Source: Arenicola marina (lineage: Eukaryota; Annelida; Polychaeta; Arenicolidae). From it: a DNA stretch of 64,000 nucleotides. The notes beneath the pieces were generated by a model. The model made no database searches. It worked only from the letters and a program-made list of their open reading frames with translations, and was not told the origin of the DNA. Every line of letters begins with the position of its first letter. Position 1 is the first letter of the stretch. The position numbers and the translations under genes were made by a program. Location of the stretch: NCBI GenBank assembly GCA_964019135.1, contig OZ025263.1, positions 35,256,133 to 35,320,132 of the forward strand. The letters run 5' to 3'. Of this stretch, positions 49,301-61,300 are shown piece after piece.

Positions 49301-52300
49301 TTACAGATACAGCCACATCACACCGACAGGCATGGCTGTTACAGATACAGCCACATCATACCGACAGACATGGCTGTTACAGATACAGCCACATCACACC
49401 GACAGGCATGGCTGTTACAGATACAGCCACATCACACCGACAGGCATGGCTGTTACAGATACAGCCACATCACACCGACAGGCATGGCTGTTACAGATGC
49501 AGCCACATCATACCGACAGACATGGCTGTTACAGATACAGCCACATCACACCGACAGGCATGGCTGTTACAGATACAGCCACATCACACCGACAGGCATG
49601 GCTGTTACAGATACAGCCACATCACACCGACAGACATGGTTGTTACAGATACAGCCACATCATACCGACAGGCATAGCTGTTACAGATACAGCCACATCA
49701 CACCGACAGGCATGGCTGTTACAGATACAGCCACATCACACCGACAGGCATGGCTGTTACAGATACAGCCACATCACACCGACAGACATGGCTGTTACAG
49801 ATACAGCCACATCACACGGACAGGCATAGCTGTTACAGATACAGCCACATCATACCGACAGGCATGGCTGTTACAGATACAGCCACATCACACCGACAGG
49901 CATGGCTGTTACAGATACAGCCACATCACACCGACAGACATGGCTGTTACAGATACAGCCACATCATACCGACAGACATGGCTGTTACAGATACAGCCAC
50001 ATCACACCGACAGGCATGGCTGTTACAGATACAGCCACATCACACCGACAGGCATAGCTGTTACAGATACAGCCACATCACACCGACAGGCATGGCTGTT
50101 ACAGATACAGCCACATCACACCGACAGCCATGGCTGTTACAGATACAGCCACATCACACCGACAGGCATAGCTGTTACAGATACAGCCACATCACACCGA
50201 CAGGCATGGCTGTTACAGATACAGCCACATCACACCGACAGGCATGGCTGTTACAGATACAGCCACATCACACCGACAGGCATGGCTGTTACAGATACAG
50301 CCACATCACACCGACAGGCATGGCTGTTACAGATACAGCCACATCACACCGACAGGCATAGCTGTTACAGATACAGCCACATCACACCGACAGGCATGGC
50401 TGTTACAGATACAACCACATCACACCGACAGGCATGGCTGTTACAGATGCAGCCACATCACACCGACAGGCATGGCTGTTACAGATACAGCCACATCATA
50501 CCGACAGACATGGCTGTTACAGATACAGCCACATCACACCGACAGGCATGGCTGTTACAGATACAGCCACATCACACCGACAGGCATGGCTGTTACAGAT
50601 ACAGCCACATCACACCGACAGGCATGGCTGTTACAGATACAGCCACATCACACCGACAGGCATGGCTGTTACAGATACAGCCACATCATACCGACAGGCA
50701 TAGCTGTTACAGATACAGCCACATCACACCGACAGACATGGCTGTTACAGATACAGCCACATCACACCGACAGGCATGGCTGTTACAGATACAGCCACAT
50801 CACACCGACAGGCATGGCTGTTACAGATACAGCCACATCACACCGACAGGCATGGCTGTTACAGATACAGCCACATCACACCGACAGGCATAGCTTTTAC
50901 AGATACAGCCACATCACACCGACAGGCATAGCTGTTACAGATACAGCCACATCACACCGACAGGCATGGCTGTTACAGATACAGCCACATCACACCGACA
51001 GGCATGGCTGTTACAGATACAGCCACATCACACCGACAGGCATGGCTGTTACAGATACAGCCACATCACACCGACAGGCATGGCTGTTACAGATACAGCC
51101 ACATCACACCGACAGGCATGGCTGTTACAGATACAGCCACATCATACCGACAGGCATGGCTGTTACAGATACAGCCACATCACACCGACAGGCATGGCTG
51201 TTACAGATACAGCCACATCACACCGACAGGCATGGCTGTTACAGATACAGCCACATCACACCGACAGGCATGGCTGTTACAGATACAGCCACATCATACC
51301 GACAGACATGGCTGTTACAGATACAGCCACATCACACCGACAGGCATAGCTGTTACAGATACAGCCACATCACACCGACAGGCATGGCTGTTACAGATGC
51401 AGCCACATCATACCGACAGACATGGCTGTTACAGATACAGCCACATCACACCGACAGGCATGGCTGTTACAGATACAGCCACATCACACGGACAGGCATA
51501 GCTGTTACAGATACAACCACATCATACCGACAGGCATAGCTGTTACAGATACAGCCACATCACACCGACAGGCATGGCTGTTACAGATACAGCCACATCA
51601 CACCGACAGGCATGGCTGTGACAGATACAGCCACATCACACCGACAGGCATGGCTGTTACAGATACAGCCACATCACACCGACAGGCATGGCTGTTACAG
51701 ATACAGCCACATCACACGGACAGGCATAGCTGTTACAGATACAGCCACATCATACCGACAGGCATAGCTGTTACAGATACAGCCACATCACACCGACAGG
51801 CATGGCTGTTACAGATACAGCCACATCACACCGACAGGCATGGCTGTTACAGATACAGCCACATCACACCGACAGGCATAGCTGTTACAGATACAGCCAC
51901 ATCATACCGACAGACATGGCTGTTACAGATACAGCCACATCACACCGACAGCCATGGCTGTTACAGATACAGCCACATCATACCGACAGACATGGCTGTT
52001 ACAGATACAGCCACATCACACCGACAGGCATGGCTGTTACAGATACAGCCACATCACACCGACAGACATGGCTGTTACAGATACAGCCACATCACACCGA
52101 CAGACATGACTGTTACAGATACAGCCACATCATACCGACAGACATGGCTGTTACAGATACAGCCACATCACACCGACAGACATGGCTGTTACAGATACAG
52201 CCACATCACACCGACAGGCATGGCTGTTACAGATACAGCCACATCACACCGACAGGCATGGCTGTTACAGATACAGCCACATCACACCGACAGGCATGGC

Positions 52301-52765
52301 TGTTACAGATACAGTCACATCACACCGACAGGCATGGCTGTTACAGATACAGCCACATCACACCGACAGGCATGGCTGTTACAGATACAGCCACATCACA
52401 CGGACAGACATGGCTGTTACAGATACAGCCACATCACACCGACAGGCATAGCTGTCACAGATACAGCCACATCACACCGACAGACATGGCTGTTACAGAT
52501 ACAGCCACATCACACCGACAGGCATAGCTGTTACAGATACAGCCACATCACACCGACAGGCATGGCTGTTACAGATACAGTCACATCACACCGACAGGCA
52601 TGGCTGTTACAGATACAGCCACATCACACCGACAGGCATGGCTGTTACAGATACAGCCACATCACACGGACAGACATGGCTGTTACAGATACAGCCACAT
52701 CACACCGACAGACATAGCTGTTACAGATACAGCCACATCACACCGACAGGCATAGCTGTTACAGA
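37395..52765. repeat. 38-bp satellite array, about 400 copies, 15 kb
   Basis: The unit is catggctgttacagatacag + ccacatcacaccgacagg. Copies up to about 37480 are degenerate (gatatgcatagctgttaga). Common variants are catagctg, cataccgac, cacacggac, cagacatgg and gatgcagcc. Marker variants show a duplication of about 2 kb: the series at 37945-39340 recurs at 40522-41880. The unit has no stop unless catagctg occurs in frame, which explains many overlapping open frames of 90-580 codons; none is a gene. It lies between convergent WDR37 and SLC49A4. Confidence 0.97.
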
Positions 52766-52832
52766 GATGTAACGTTAATACGTCACACCGTGTTTTAAAC
52801 AAGTATTTTAATTACGTGTGACGTCGCCAGAC

Positions 52833-52898
52833 TGTATGACGTCACGGCAGCGGCCAACACTATCACCACACGATGTGTATGACGTCACGGCAGCGGCC
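52833..52898. repeat. 43-bp-offset duplication around the SLC49A4 stop codon
   Basis: tgtatgacgtcacggcagcg + gcc occurs at 52833 and again at 52876. The second copy contains the SLC49A4 stop (52885-52887, minus strand); the first is its 3'UTR copy. Confidence 0.88.
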
Positions 52899-53012
52899 GG
52901 TAATCCCCAGTGTCTATATCCAGGCGACTGTAGCGCTCTCTGTAGGCAATGAAGAAGGGGACGCAGGCGACCGTGCAGCCAAACATGGTCCAGTTCATCC
53001 AGCTCAGGTCCT
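52885..53012 (-). CDS. SLC49A4: SLC49A4 terminal exon (last membrane helix and tail)
   Basis: 128 nt; acceptor gggctttcag, stop TGA at 52887-52885. It encodes the final transmembrane helix (WTMFGCTVACVPFFIAY) and a short charged cytosolic tail. Confidence 0.88.
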
Positions 53013-54874
53013 CTGAAAGCCCAGGAGACCACGTGATGCAACAACGCCACAGTCATGGCAACATACACGTCATCAACGCAGTATTGTTTATTAAAGCTTG
53101 AAGACGTAACGTTGTTCATACAGCAATTCCACCTCAGTTCAGATTTTTCACATCTTTTCGGATGAACGCCGTGGACACATTGTCTGACTGTGAATGTTAA
53201 CTGCATGACAGATGTGTTATTATAATATATGTTAAACTGTAAAAAAACGGCAGCAATGTCCGAACTTTCATGACGTAGTACACAAGAAAGCCACACTTTT
53301 CCACACGAGATTTGACCAAACAGTGCCTAAACAATATGCCATTTTGTATATTGACCAAACAGTGCCTAAACAATATGCCATGTTGTATATTGACCAAACA
53401 GTGACTAAACAATATGCCATGTTGTATATTGACCAAACAGTGCCTAAACAATATGCCATGTTGTATATTGACCAGTGCCTAAACAATATACCATGTTGTA
53501 TATTGACCAAACAGTGCCTAAACAATATGCCATGTTGTATATTGACCAAACAGTGCCTAAACAATGCCATGTTGTATATTGACCAAACAGTGCCTAAACA
53601 ATATGCCATGTTGTATATTGACCAAACAGTGCCTAAACAATATGCCATGTTGTATATTGACCAAACAGTGCCTAAACAATATGCCATGTTGTATATTGAC
53701 CAAACAGTGCCTAAACAATATGCCATGTTGTATATTGGCCAAACAGTGCCTAAACAATATGCCATGTTGTATATTGTACAGTGCCTAAACAATATGCAAT
53801 GTTGTATATTGACCAAACAGTGCCTAAACAATATGCCATGTTGTATATTTACCAAACAGTGCCTAAACAATATGCCATGTTGTATATTGACCAAACAGTG
53901 CCTAAACAATATGCCATGTTGTATATTGACCAAACAGTGCCTAAACAATATGCCATGTTGTATATTGTACAGTGCCTAAACAATATGCCATGTTGTGTAT
54001 TGACCAAACAGTGCCTAAACAATATGCCAGGTTGTATATTGCATACCATGAAGGTTTGTCGGTAAAATGTTGCTGTATGAGTGACAATCATCTTTAAAGA
54101 TATAACATTCATCGTTTTCAACTTGACGTGCTTCTTTCTTGGTTGTTGTTATATGACTAATATTCGATTACGCAGGCCTTAATCGAATTCAGTGAAGTCG
54201 GTGACTCACCATTAGGGGCCAGGAGTGCGTGAATCACCAAGCGTGGGTGACTCACCAGGCGTGGGTGACTCACCAGGCGTGGGTGACTCACCAGGCGTGG
54301 GTGACTCACCAGGCGTAGGTGACTCACCAGGCGTGGGTGACTTACCAGGCGTGGGTGACTCACCAGGCGTGGGTGACTCACCAGGCGTGGGGGACTCACC
54401 AGGAGTGGGTGACTTACCAGGCGTGGGTGACTCACCAGGCGTGGGTGACTCACCAGGCGTGGGGGACTCACCAGGAGTGGGTGACTCACCAGGCGCGGGG
54501 GACTCACCAGGCGTGGGTGACTCACCAGGCGTGAGTCGTGGGTGACTCACCAGGCGTGGGTGACTCACCCGGCGTGGGTGACTCACCAGGCGTGGGTGAC
54601 TCACAAGGCGTGGGTGACTCACCAGGCGTGGGTGACTCACCAAGCGTGGGTGACTCACCAGGCGTGGGTGACTCACCAGGCGTGGGTGACTCACCTATCG
54701 GGGCATACAGGACAAGCAGGAAGACGAGGCCGGCCAGGTTGTTGAGCCAGGTCATGAGGCCGTTGGTGAGGCCCTCGGCGATGGGGTAGGTCGCCTCGCA
54801 GACCAGTTCAAAGAGCAGCGGCACGGCGCCCACCACACACACACTGCCCACCACCATCGTGGCGTACAGCCCGC
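52885..54874 (-). CDS. SLC49A4: SLC49A4 (DIRC2)-type MFS transporter, last two exons
   Basis: C-terminal part of a 12-helix major facilitator of the SLC49 family; vertebrate SLC49A4 is lysosomal. Exons on the minus strand are 54874-54695 and 53012-52885. The first encodes GLYATMVVGSVCVVGAVPLL, then FELVCEATYPIAEGLTNGLM and a hydrophobic helix ending LLVLYAPI. The ELxxExxYPxxEG signature is typical of the family. The last exon encodes EDLSWMNWTMFGCTVACVPF, then FIAYRERYSRLDIDTGDYRP and LP-stop, matching the family ELSWFNW and RESYxRLxLD pattern as I remember it. Phases join exactly (G|AG gives Glu). The gene continues to the right, beyond the window. FLVCR-type SLC49 members are the alternative. 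Confidence 0.87.
53013..53314 (-). other. unique part of the last SLC49A4 intron
   Basis: About 300 bp of AT-rich sequence between the terminal exon and the 39-bp intronic array; nothing recognised. Confidence 0.6.
53315..54048. repeat. 39-bp minisatellite in the last SLC49A4 intron
   Basis: About nineteen copies of accaaacagtgcctaaacaa + tatgccatgttgtatattg. A few shortened units (gaccagtgcc, gtacagtgcc, caatgccatg) break the register. It does not touch an exon border. Confidence 0.95.
54232..54694 (-). repeat. 18-bp minisatellite repeating the SLC49A4 splice donor in frame
   Basis: On the minus strand the unit is gtgagtcacccacgcctg, and the first copy is the donor of the penultimate exon (GTGAGT at 54694). 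About 25 copies follow, nearly all with intact GTGAGT (a few GTAAGT). 18 bp is six codons (GESPTP) with no stop. Confidence 0.95.
54695..54874 (-). CDS. SLC49A4: SLC49A4 penultimate exon
   Basis: 180 nt; acceptor ccgtggtgttacag, donor GTGAGT. It encodes two hydrophobic segments separated by the FELVCEATYPIAEG loop. It begins with two bases that complete a codon, so the upstream exon must end in phase 1. Confidence 0.9.
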
Positions 54875-54964
54875 CTGTAACACCACGGTGCACGGTGAGC
54901 ACAGAGTACCAGGGTCCAGTACCACGGCATTATACGGCATTATACCAGGGCGTAATAGCAGCAT

Positions 54965-55340
54965 ACAGGGTGATCAGACAGACCTTCAGACATCAGTGGC
55001 GCCCTGTATGTCAGACAGACCTTCAGACATCAATGGCGCCCGGTATGTCAGACAGACCTTCAGACATCAGTGGCGCCCGGTATGTCAGACAGACCTTCAG
55101 ACATCAGTGGCGCCCGGTATGTCAGAGAGACCTTCAGACATCAGTGGAGCCCGGTACGGCAGACAGACCATCAGACATCAGTGGCGCCCGGTATGTCAGA
55201 CAGACCATCAGACATAAGTGGCGCCCTGTATGGCAGACAGACCATCAGATATCAGTGGCGCCCGGTATGTCAGAGAGACCATCAGACATCAGTGGCGCCC
55301 GGTATGTCAGACAGACCATCAGACATCAGTGGCGCCCTGT
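54965..55340. repeat. 37-bp minisatellite, sister type of the 39-bp array
   Basis: About ten copies of gtcagacagaccttcagaca + tcagtggcgcccggtat. It shares tcagtggcgccc and gtatgtc with the neighbouring 39-bp unit but has cagacagaccttcagaca in place of ttacctacgctgagaggta. Some copies have gagagacc or gaccatc. Confidence 0.93.
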
Positions 55341-58300
55341 ATGTCTTACCTACACTGAGAGGTATCAGTGGCGCCCTGTGTATGTCTTACCTACGCTGAG
55401 AGGTATCAGTGGCGCCCTGTATGTCTTACCTACGCTGAGAGGTATCAGTGGCGCCCTTTATGTCTTACCTACGCTGAGAGGTATCAGTGGCGCCCTGTAT
55501 GTCTTACCTACGCTGAGAGGTATCAGTGGCGCCCTGTATGTCTTACCTACGCTGAGAGGTATCAGTGGCGCCCTGTATGTCTTACCTACGATGAGAGGTA
55601 TCAGTGGCGCCCTGTATGTCTTACCTACGCTGAGAGGTATCAGTGGCGCCCTGTATGTCTTACCTACGCTGAGAGGTATCAGTGGCGCCCTGTATGTCTT
55701 ACCTACGATGAGAGGTATCAGTGGCGCCCTGTATGTCTTACCTACGCTGAGAGGTATCAGTGGCGCCCTGTATGTCTTACCTACGCTGAGAGGTATCAGT
55801 GGCGCCCTGTATGTCTTACCTACGATGAGAGGTATCAGTGGCGCCCTGTATGTCTTACCTACGCTGAGAGGTATCAGTGGCGCCCTGTATGTCTTACCTA
55901 CGCTGAGAGGTATCAGTGGCGCCTTGTATGTCTTACCTACGCTGAGAGGTATCAGCGGCGCCCTGTATGTCTTACCTACGCTGAGAGGTATCAGTGGCGC
56001 CCTGTATGTCTTACCTACGCTGAGAGGTATCAGTGGCGCCTTGTATGTCTTACCTACGCTGAGAGGTATCAGTGGCGCCCTGTATGTCTTACCTACGCTG
56101 AGAGGTACCAGTGGCGCCCTGTATGTCTTACCTACGCTGAGAGGTATCAGTGGCGCCCTGTATGTCTTACCTACGCTGAGAGGTATCAGTGGCGGTCTGT
56201 ATGTCTTACCTACGCTGAGAGGTATCAGTGGCGCCCTGTATGTCTTACCTACACTGAGAGGTATCAGTGGCGCCCTGTGTATGTCTTACCTACGCTGAGA
56301 GGTATCAGTGGCGCTCTGTATGTCTTACCTACGCTGAGAGGTATCAGTGGCGCCCTGTATGTCTTACCTACGATGAGAGGTATCAGTGGCGCCCTGTATG
56401 TCTTACCTACGCTGAGAGGTATCAGTGGCGCCCTGTATGTCTTACCTACGCTGAGAGGTATCAGTGGCGGTCTGTACGTCTTACCTACGCTGAGAGGTAT
56501 CAGTGGCGCCCTGTATGTCTTACCTACGATGAGAGGTATCAGTGGCGCCCTGTATGTCTTACCTACGCTGAGAGGTATCAGTGGCGCCCTGTATGTCTTA
56601 CCTACGATGAGAGGTATCAGTGGCGCCCTGTATGTCTTACCTACGCTGAGAGGTATCAGTGGCGCCCTGTATGTCTTACCTACGCTGAGAGGTATCAGTG
56701 GCGCCCTGTATGTCTTACCTACGATGAGAGGTATCAGTGGCGCCCTGTATGTCTTACCTACGCTGAGAGGTATCAGTGGCGCCCTGTATGTCTTACCTAC
56801 GCTGAGAGGTATCAGTGGCGCCCTGTATGTCTTACCTACGCTGAGAGGTATCAGTGGCGCCCTGTATGTCTTACCTACGCTGAGAGGTATCAGTGGCGCC
56901 CTGTATGTCTTACCTACGCTGAGAGGTATCAGTGGCGGTCTGTATGTCTTACCTACGCAGAGAGGTATCAGTGGCGCCCTGTATGTCTTACCTACACTGA
57001 GAGGTATCAGTGGCGCCCTGTGTATGTCTTACCTACGCTGAGAGGTATCAGTGGCGCTCTGTATGTCTTACCTACGCTGAGAGGTATCAGTGGCGCCCTG
57101 TATGTCTTACCTACGCTGAGAGGTATCAGTGGCGCTCTGTATGTCTTACCTACGCTGAGAGGTATCAGTGGCGCCCTGTATGTCTTACCTACGCTGAGAG
57201 GTATCAGTGGCGCTCTGTATGTCTTACCTACGCTGAGAGGTATCAGTGGCGCCCTGTATGTCTTACCTACGCTGAGAGGTATCAGTGGCGCCCTGTATGT
57301 CTTACCTACGCTGAGAGGTATCAGTGGCGCCCTGTATGTCTTACCTACGATGAGAGGTATCAGTGGCGCCCTGTATGTCTTACCTACGCTGAGAGGTATC
57401 AGTGGCGCCCTGTATGTCTTACCTACGATGAGAGGTATCAGTGGCGCCCTGTATGTCTTACCTACGCTGAGAGGTATCAGTGGCGCCCTGTATGTCTTAC
57501 CTACGCTGAGAGGTATCAGTGGCGCCCTGTATGTCTTACCTACGATGAGAGGTATCAGTGGCGCCCTGTATGTCTTACCTACGCTGAGAGGTATCAGTGG
57601 CGCCCTGTATGTCTTACCTACGCGGAGAGGTATCAGTGGCGCCCTGTATGTCTTACCTACGCTGAGAGGTATCAGTGGCGGTCTGTATGTCTTACCTACG
57701 CTGAGAGGTATCAGTGGCGCCCTGTATGTCTTACCTACACTGAGAGGTATCAGTGGCGCCCTGTGTATGTCTTACCTACGCTGAGAGGTATCAGTGGCGC
57801 TCTGTATGTCTTACCTACGCTGAGAGGTATCAGTGGCGCCCTGTATGTCTTACCTACGATAAGAGGTATCAGTGGCGCCCTGTATGTCTTACCTACGCTG
57901 AGAGGTATCAGTGGCGCCCTGTATGTCTTACCTACGCTGAGAGGTATCAGTGGCGCCCTGTATGTCTTACCTACGCTGAGAGGTATCAGTGGCGCCCTGT
58001 ATGTCTTACCTACGCTGAGAGGTATCAGTGGCGCCCTGTATGTCTTACCTACGCTGAGAGGTATCAGTGGCGCCCTGTATGTCTTACCTACGCTGAGAGG
58101 TATCAGTGGCGGTCTGTATGTCTTACCTACGCTGAGAGGTATCAGTGGCGCCCTGTATGTCTTACCTACGATGAGAGGTATCAGTGGCGCCCTGTATGTC
58201 TTACCTACGCTGAGAGGTATCAGTGGCGCCCTGTATGTCTTACCTACGATGAGAGGTATCAGTGGCGCCCTGTATGTCTTACCTACGCTGAGAGGTATCA

Positions 58301-61300
58301 GTGGCGCCCTGTATGTCTTACCTACGCTGAGAGGTATCAGTGGCGCCCTGTATGTCTTACCTACGCTGAGAGGTATCAGTGGCGCCCTGTATGTCTTACC
58401 TACGCTGAGAGGTATCAGTGGCGCCCTGTATGTCTTACCTACGCTGAGAGGTATCAGTGGCGCCCCGTATGTCTTACCTACACTGAGAGGTATCAGTGGC
58501 GCCCTGTATGTCTTACCTACGCTGAGAGGTATCAGTGGCGCCCTGTATGTCTTACCTACGCTGAGAGGTATCAGTGGCGCCCTGTATGTCTTACCTACGA
58601 TGAGAGGTATCAGTGGCGCCCTGTATGTCTTACCTACGCTGAGAGGTATCAGTGGCGCCCTGTATGTCTTACCTACGCTGAGAGGTATCAGTGGCGCCCT
58701 GTATGTCTTACCTACGCTGAGAGGTATCAGTGGCGCCCTGTATGTCTTACCTACGCTGAGAGGTATCAGTGGCGCTCTGTATGTCTTACCTACGCTGAGA
58801 GGTATCAGTGGCGCCCTGTATGTCTTACCTACGCTGAGAGGTATCAGTGGCGCCCTGTATGTCTTACCTACGCTGAGAGGTATCAGTGGCGCCTTGTATG
58901 TCTTACCTACGCTGAGAGGTATCAGTGGCGCCCTGTATGTCTTACCTACGCTGAGAGGTATCAGTGGCGCCCTGTATGTCTTACCTACGCTGAGAGGTAT
59001 CAGTGGCGCCCTGTATGTCTTACCTACGCTGAGAGGTATCAGTGGCGCCCTGTATGTCTTACCTACGCTGAGAGGTATCAGTGGCGCCCTGTATGTCTTA
59101 CCTACGCTGAGAGGTATCAGTGGCGCCCTGTATGTCTTACCTACGCTGAGAGGTATCAGTGGCGCCCTGTATGTCTTACCTACGTTGAGAGGTATCAGTG
59201 GCGCCCTTTATGTCTTACCTACACTGAGAGGTATCAGTGGCGCCCTGTATGTCTTACCTACGCTGAGAGGTATCAGTGGCGCCCTGTATGTCTTACCTAC
59301 GCTGAGAGGTATCAGTGGCGCCCTGTATGTCTTACCTACGATGAGAGGTATCAGTGGCGCCCTGTATGTCTTACCTACACTGAGAGGTATCAGTGGCGCC
59401 CTGTATGTCTTACCTACGCTGAGAGGTATCAGTGGCGCCCTGTATGTCTTACCTACGCTGAGAGGTATCAGTGGCGCCCTGTATGTCTTACCTACGATGA
59501 GAGGTATCAGTGGCGCCCTGTATGTCTTACCTACGCTGAGAGGTATCAGTGGCGCCCTGTATGTCTTACCTACGCTGAGAGGTATCAGTGGCGCCCTGTA
59601 TGTCTTACCTACGTTGAGAGGTTTCAGTGGCGCCCTGTATGTCTTACCTACACTGAGAGGTATCAGTGGCGCCCTGTATGTCTTACCTACGCTGAGAGGT
59701 ATCAGTGGCGCCCTGTATGTCTTACCTACGCTGAGAGGTATCAGTGGCGCCCTGTATGTCTTACCTACGCTGAGAGGTATCAGTGGCGCCCTGTATGTCT
59801 TACCTACGCTGAGAGGTATCAGTGGCGCCCTGTATGTCTTACCTACGCTGAGAGGTATCAGTGGCGCCCTGTATGTCTTACCTACGCTGAGAGGTATCAG
59901 TGGGGCCCTGTATGTCTTACCTACGCTGAGAGGTATCAGTGGCGCCCTGTATGTCTTACCTACGCTGAGAGGTATCAGTGGCGCCCTGTGTATGTCTTAC
60001 CTACGCTGAGAGGTATCAGTGGCGCCCTGTATGTCTTACCTACGCTGAGAGGTATCAGTGGCGCCCTGTATGTCTTACCTACGCTGAGAGGTATCAGTGG
60101 CGCCCTGTATGTCTTACCTACGCTGAGAGGTATCAGTGGCGCCCTGTATGTCTTACCTACGATGAGAGGTATCAGTGGCGCCCTGTATGTCTTACCTACG
60201 CTGAGAGGTATCAGTGGCGCCCTGTATGTCTTACCTACGCTGAGAGGTATCAGTGGCGCCCTGTATGTCTTACCTACGTTGAGAGGTATCAGTGGCGCCC
60301 TGTATGTCTTACCTACGTTGAGAGGTATCAGTGGCGCCCTTTATGTCTTACCTACACTGAGAGGTATCAGTGGCGCTCTGTATGTCTTACCTACGCTGAG
60401 AGGTATCAGTGGCGCCCTGTATGTCTTACCTACGCTGAGAGGTATCAGTGGCGCCCTGTATGTCTTACCTACGCTGAGAGGTATCAGTGGCGCTCTGTAT
60501 GTCTTACCTACGCTGAGAGATATCAGTGGCGCCTTGTATGTCTTACCTACGCTGAGAGGTATCAGTGGCGCCCTGTATGTCTTACCTACGCTGAGAGGTA
60601 TCAGTGGCGCCCTGTATGTCTTACCTACGCTGAGAGGTATCAGTGGCGCCCTGTATGTCTTACCTACGATGAGAGGTATCAGTGGCGCCCTGTATGTCTT
60701 ACCTACGCTGAGAGGTATCAGTGGCGCCCTGTATGTCTTACCTACGCTGAGAGGTATCAGTGGCGCCCTGTATGTCTTACCTACACTGAGAGGTATCAGT
60801 GGCGCCCTGTGTATGTCTTACCTACGCTGAGAGGTATCAGTGGCGCTCTGTATGTCTTACCTACGCTGAGAGGTATCAGTGGCGCCCTGTATGTCTTACC
60901 TACGCTGAGAGGTATCAGTGGCGCTCTGTATGTCTTACCTACGCTGAGAGGTATCAGTGGCGCCCTGTATGTCTTACCTACGCTGAGAGGTATCAGTAAA
61001 GGCCTGTATGTCTTACCTACGATGAGAGGTATCAGTGGCGCCCTGTATGTCTTACCTACACTGAGAGGTATCAGTGGCGCTCTGTATGTCTTACCTACGC
61101 TGAGAGGTATCAGTGGCGCCCTGTATGTCTTACCTACGCTGAGAGGTATCAGTGGCGCCCTGTATGTCTTACCTACGCTGAGAGGTATCAGTGGCGCCCT
61201 GTATGTCTTACCTACGATGAGAGGTATCAGTGGCGCCCTGTATGTCTTACCTACGCTGAGAGGTATCAGTGGCGCCCTGTATGTCTTACCTACGCTGAGA

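Noticed and set aside
37486..52717. Dozens of overlapping frames with HTDRHGCYRYS or TPTGMAVTDTATSHRQA repeats
   Set aside because: All three frames are open through a 38-bp unit; no unique sequence, so a satellite artefact.
37395..52765. CRISPR array
   Set aside because: Units are contiguous tandem repeats with no unique spacers, in a eukaryotic genome with no cas genes.
52833..52898. tgacgtca as a cAMP-response element
   Set aside because: The motif falls in the SLC49A4 stop/3'UTR duplication, not near a promoter; most likely incidental.
57010..60830. Open frames of about 1,000 codons on the plus strand (CLTYAERYQWRPV and VLPTLRGISGALY repeats)
   Set aside because: They exist only because the 39-bp unit is a multiple of 3 without stops. 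They overlap in two frames, lack unique termini, and lie antisense in an SLC49A4 intron.
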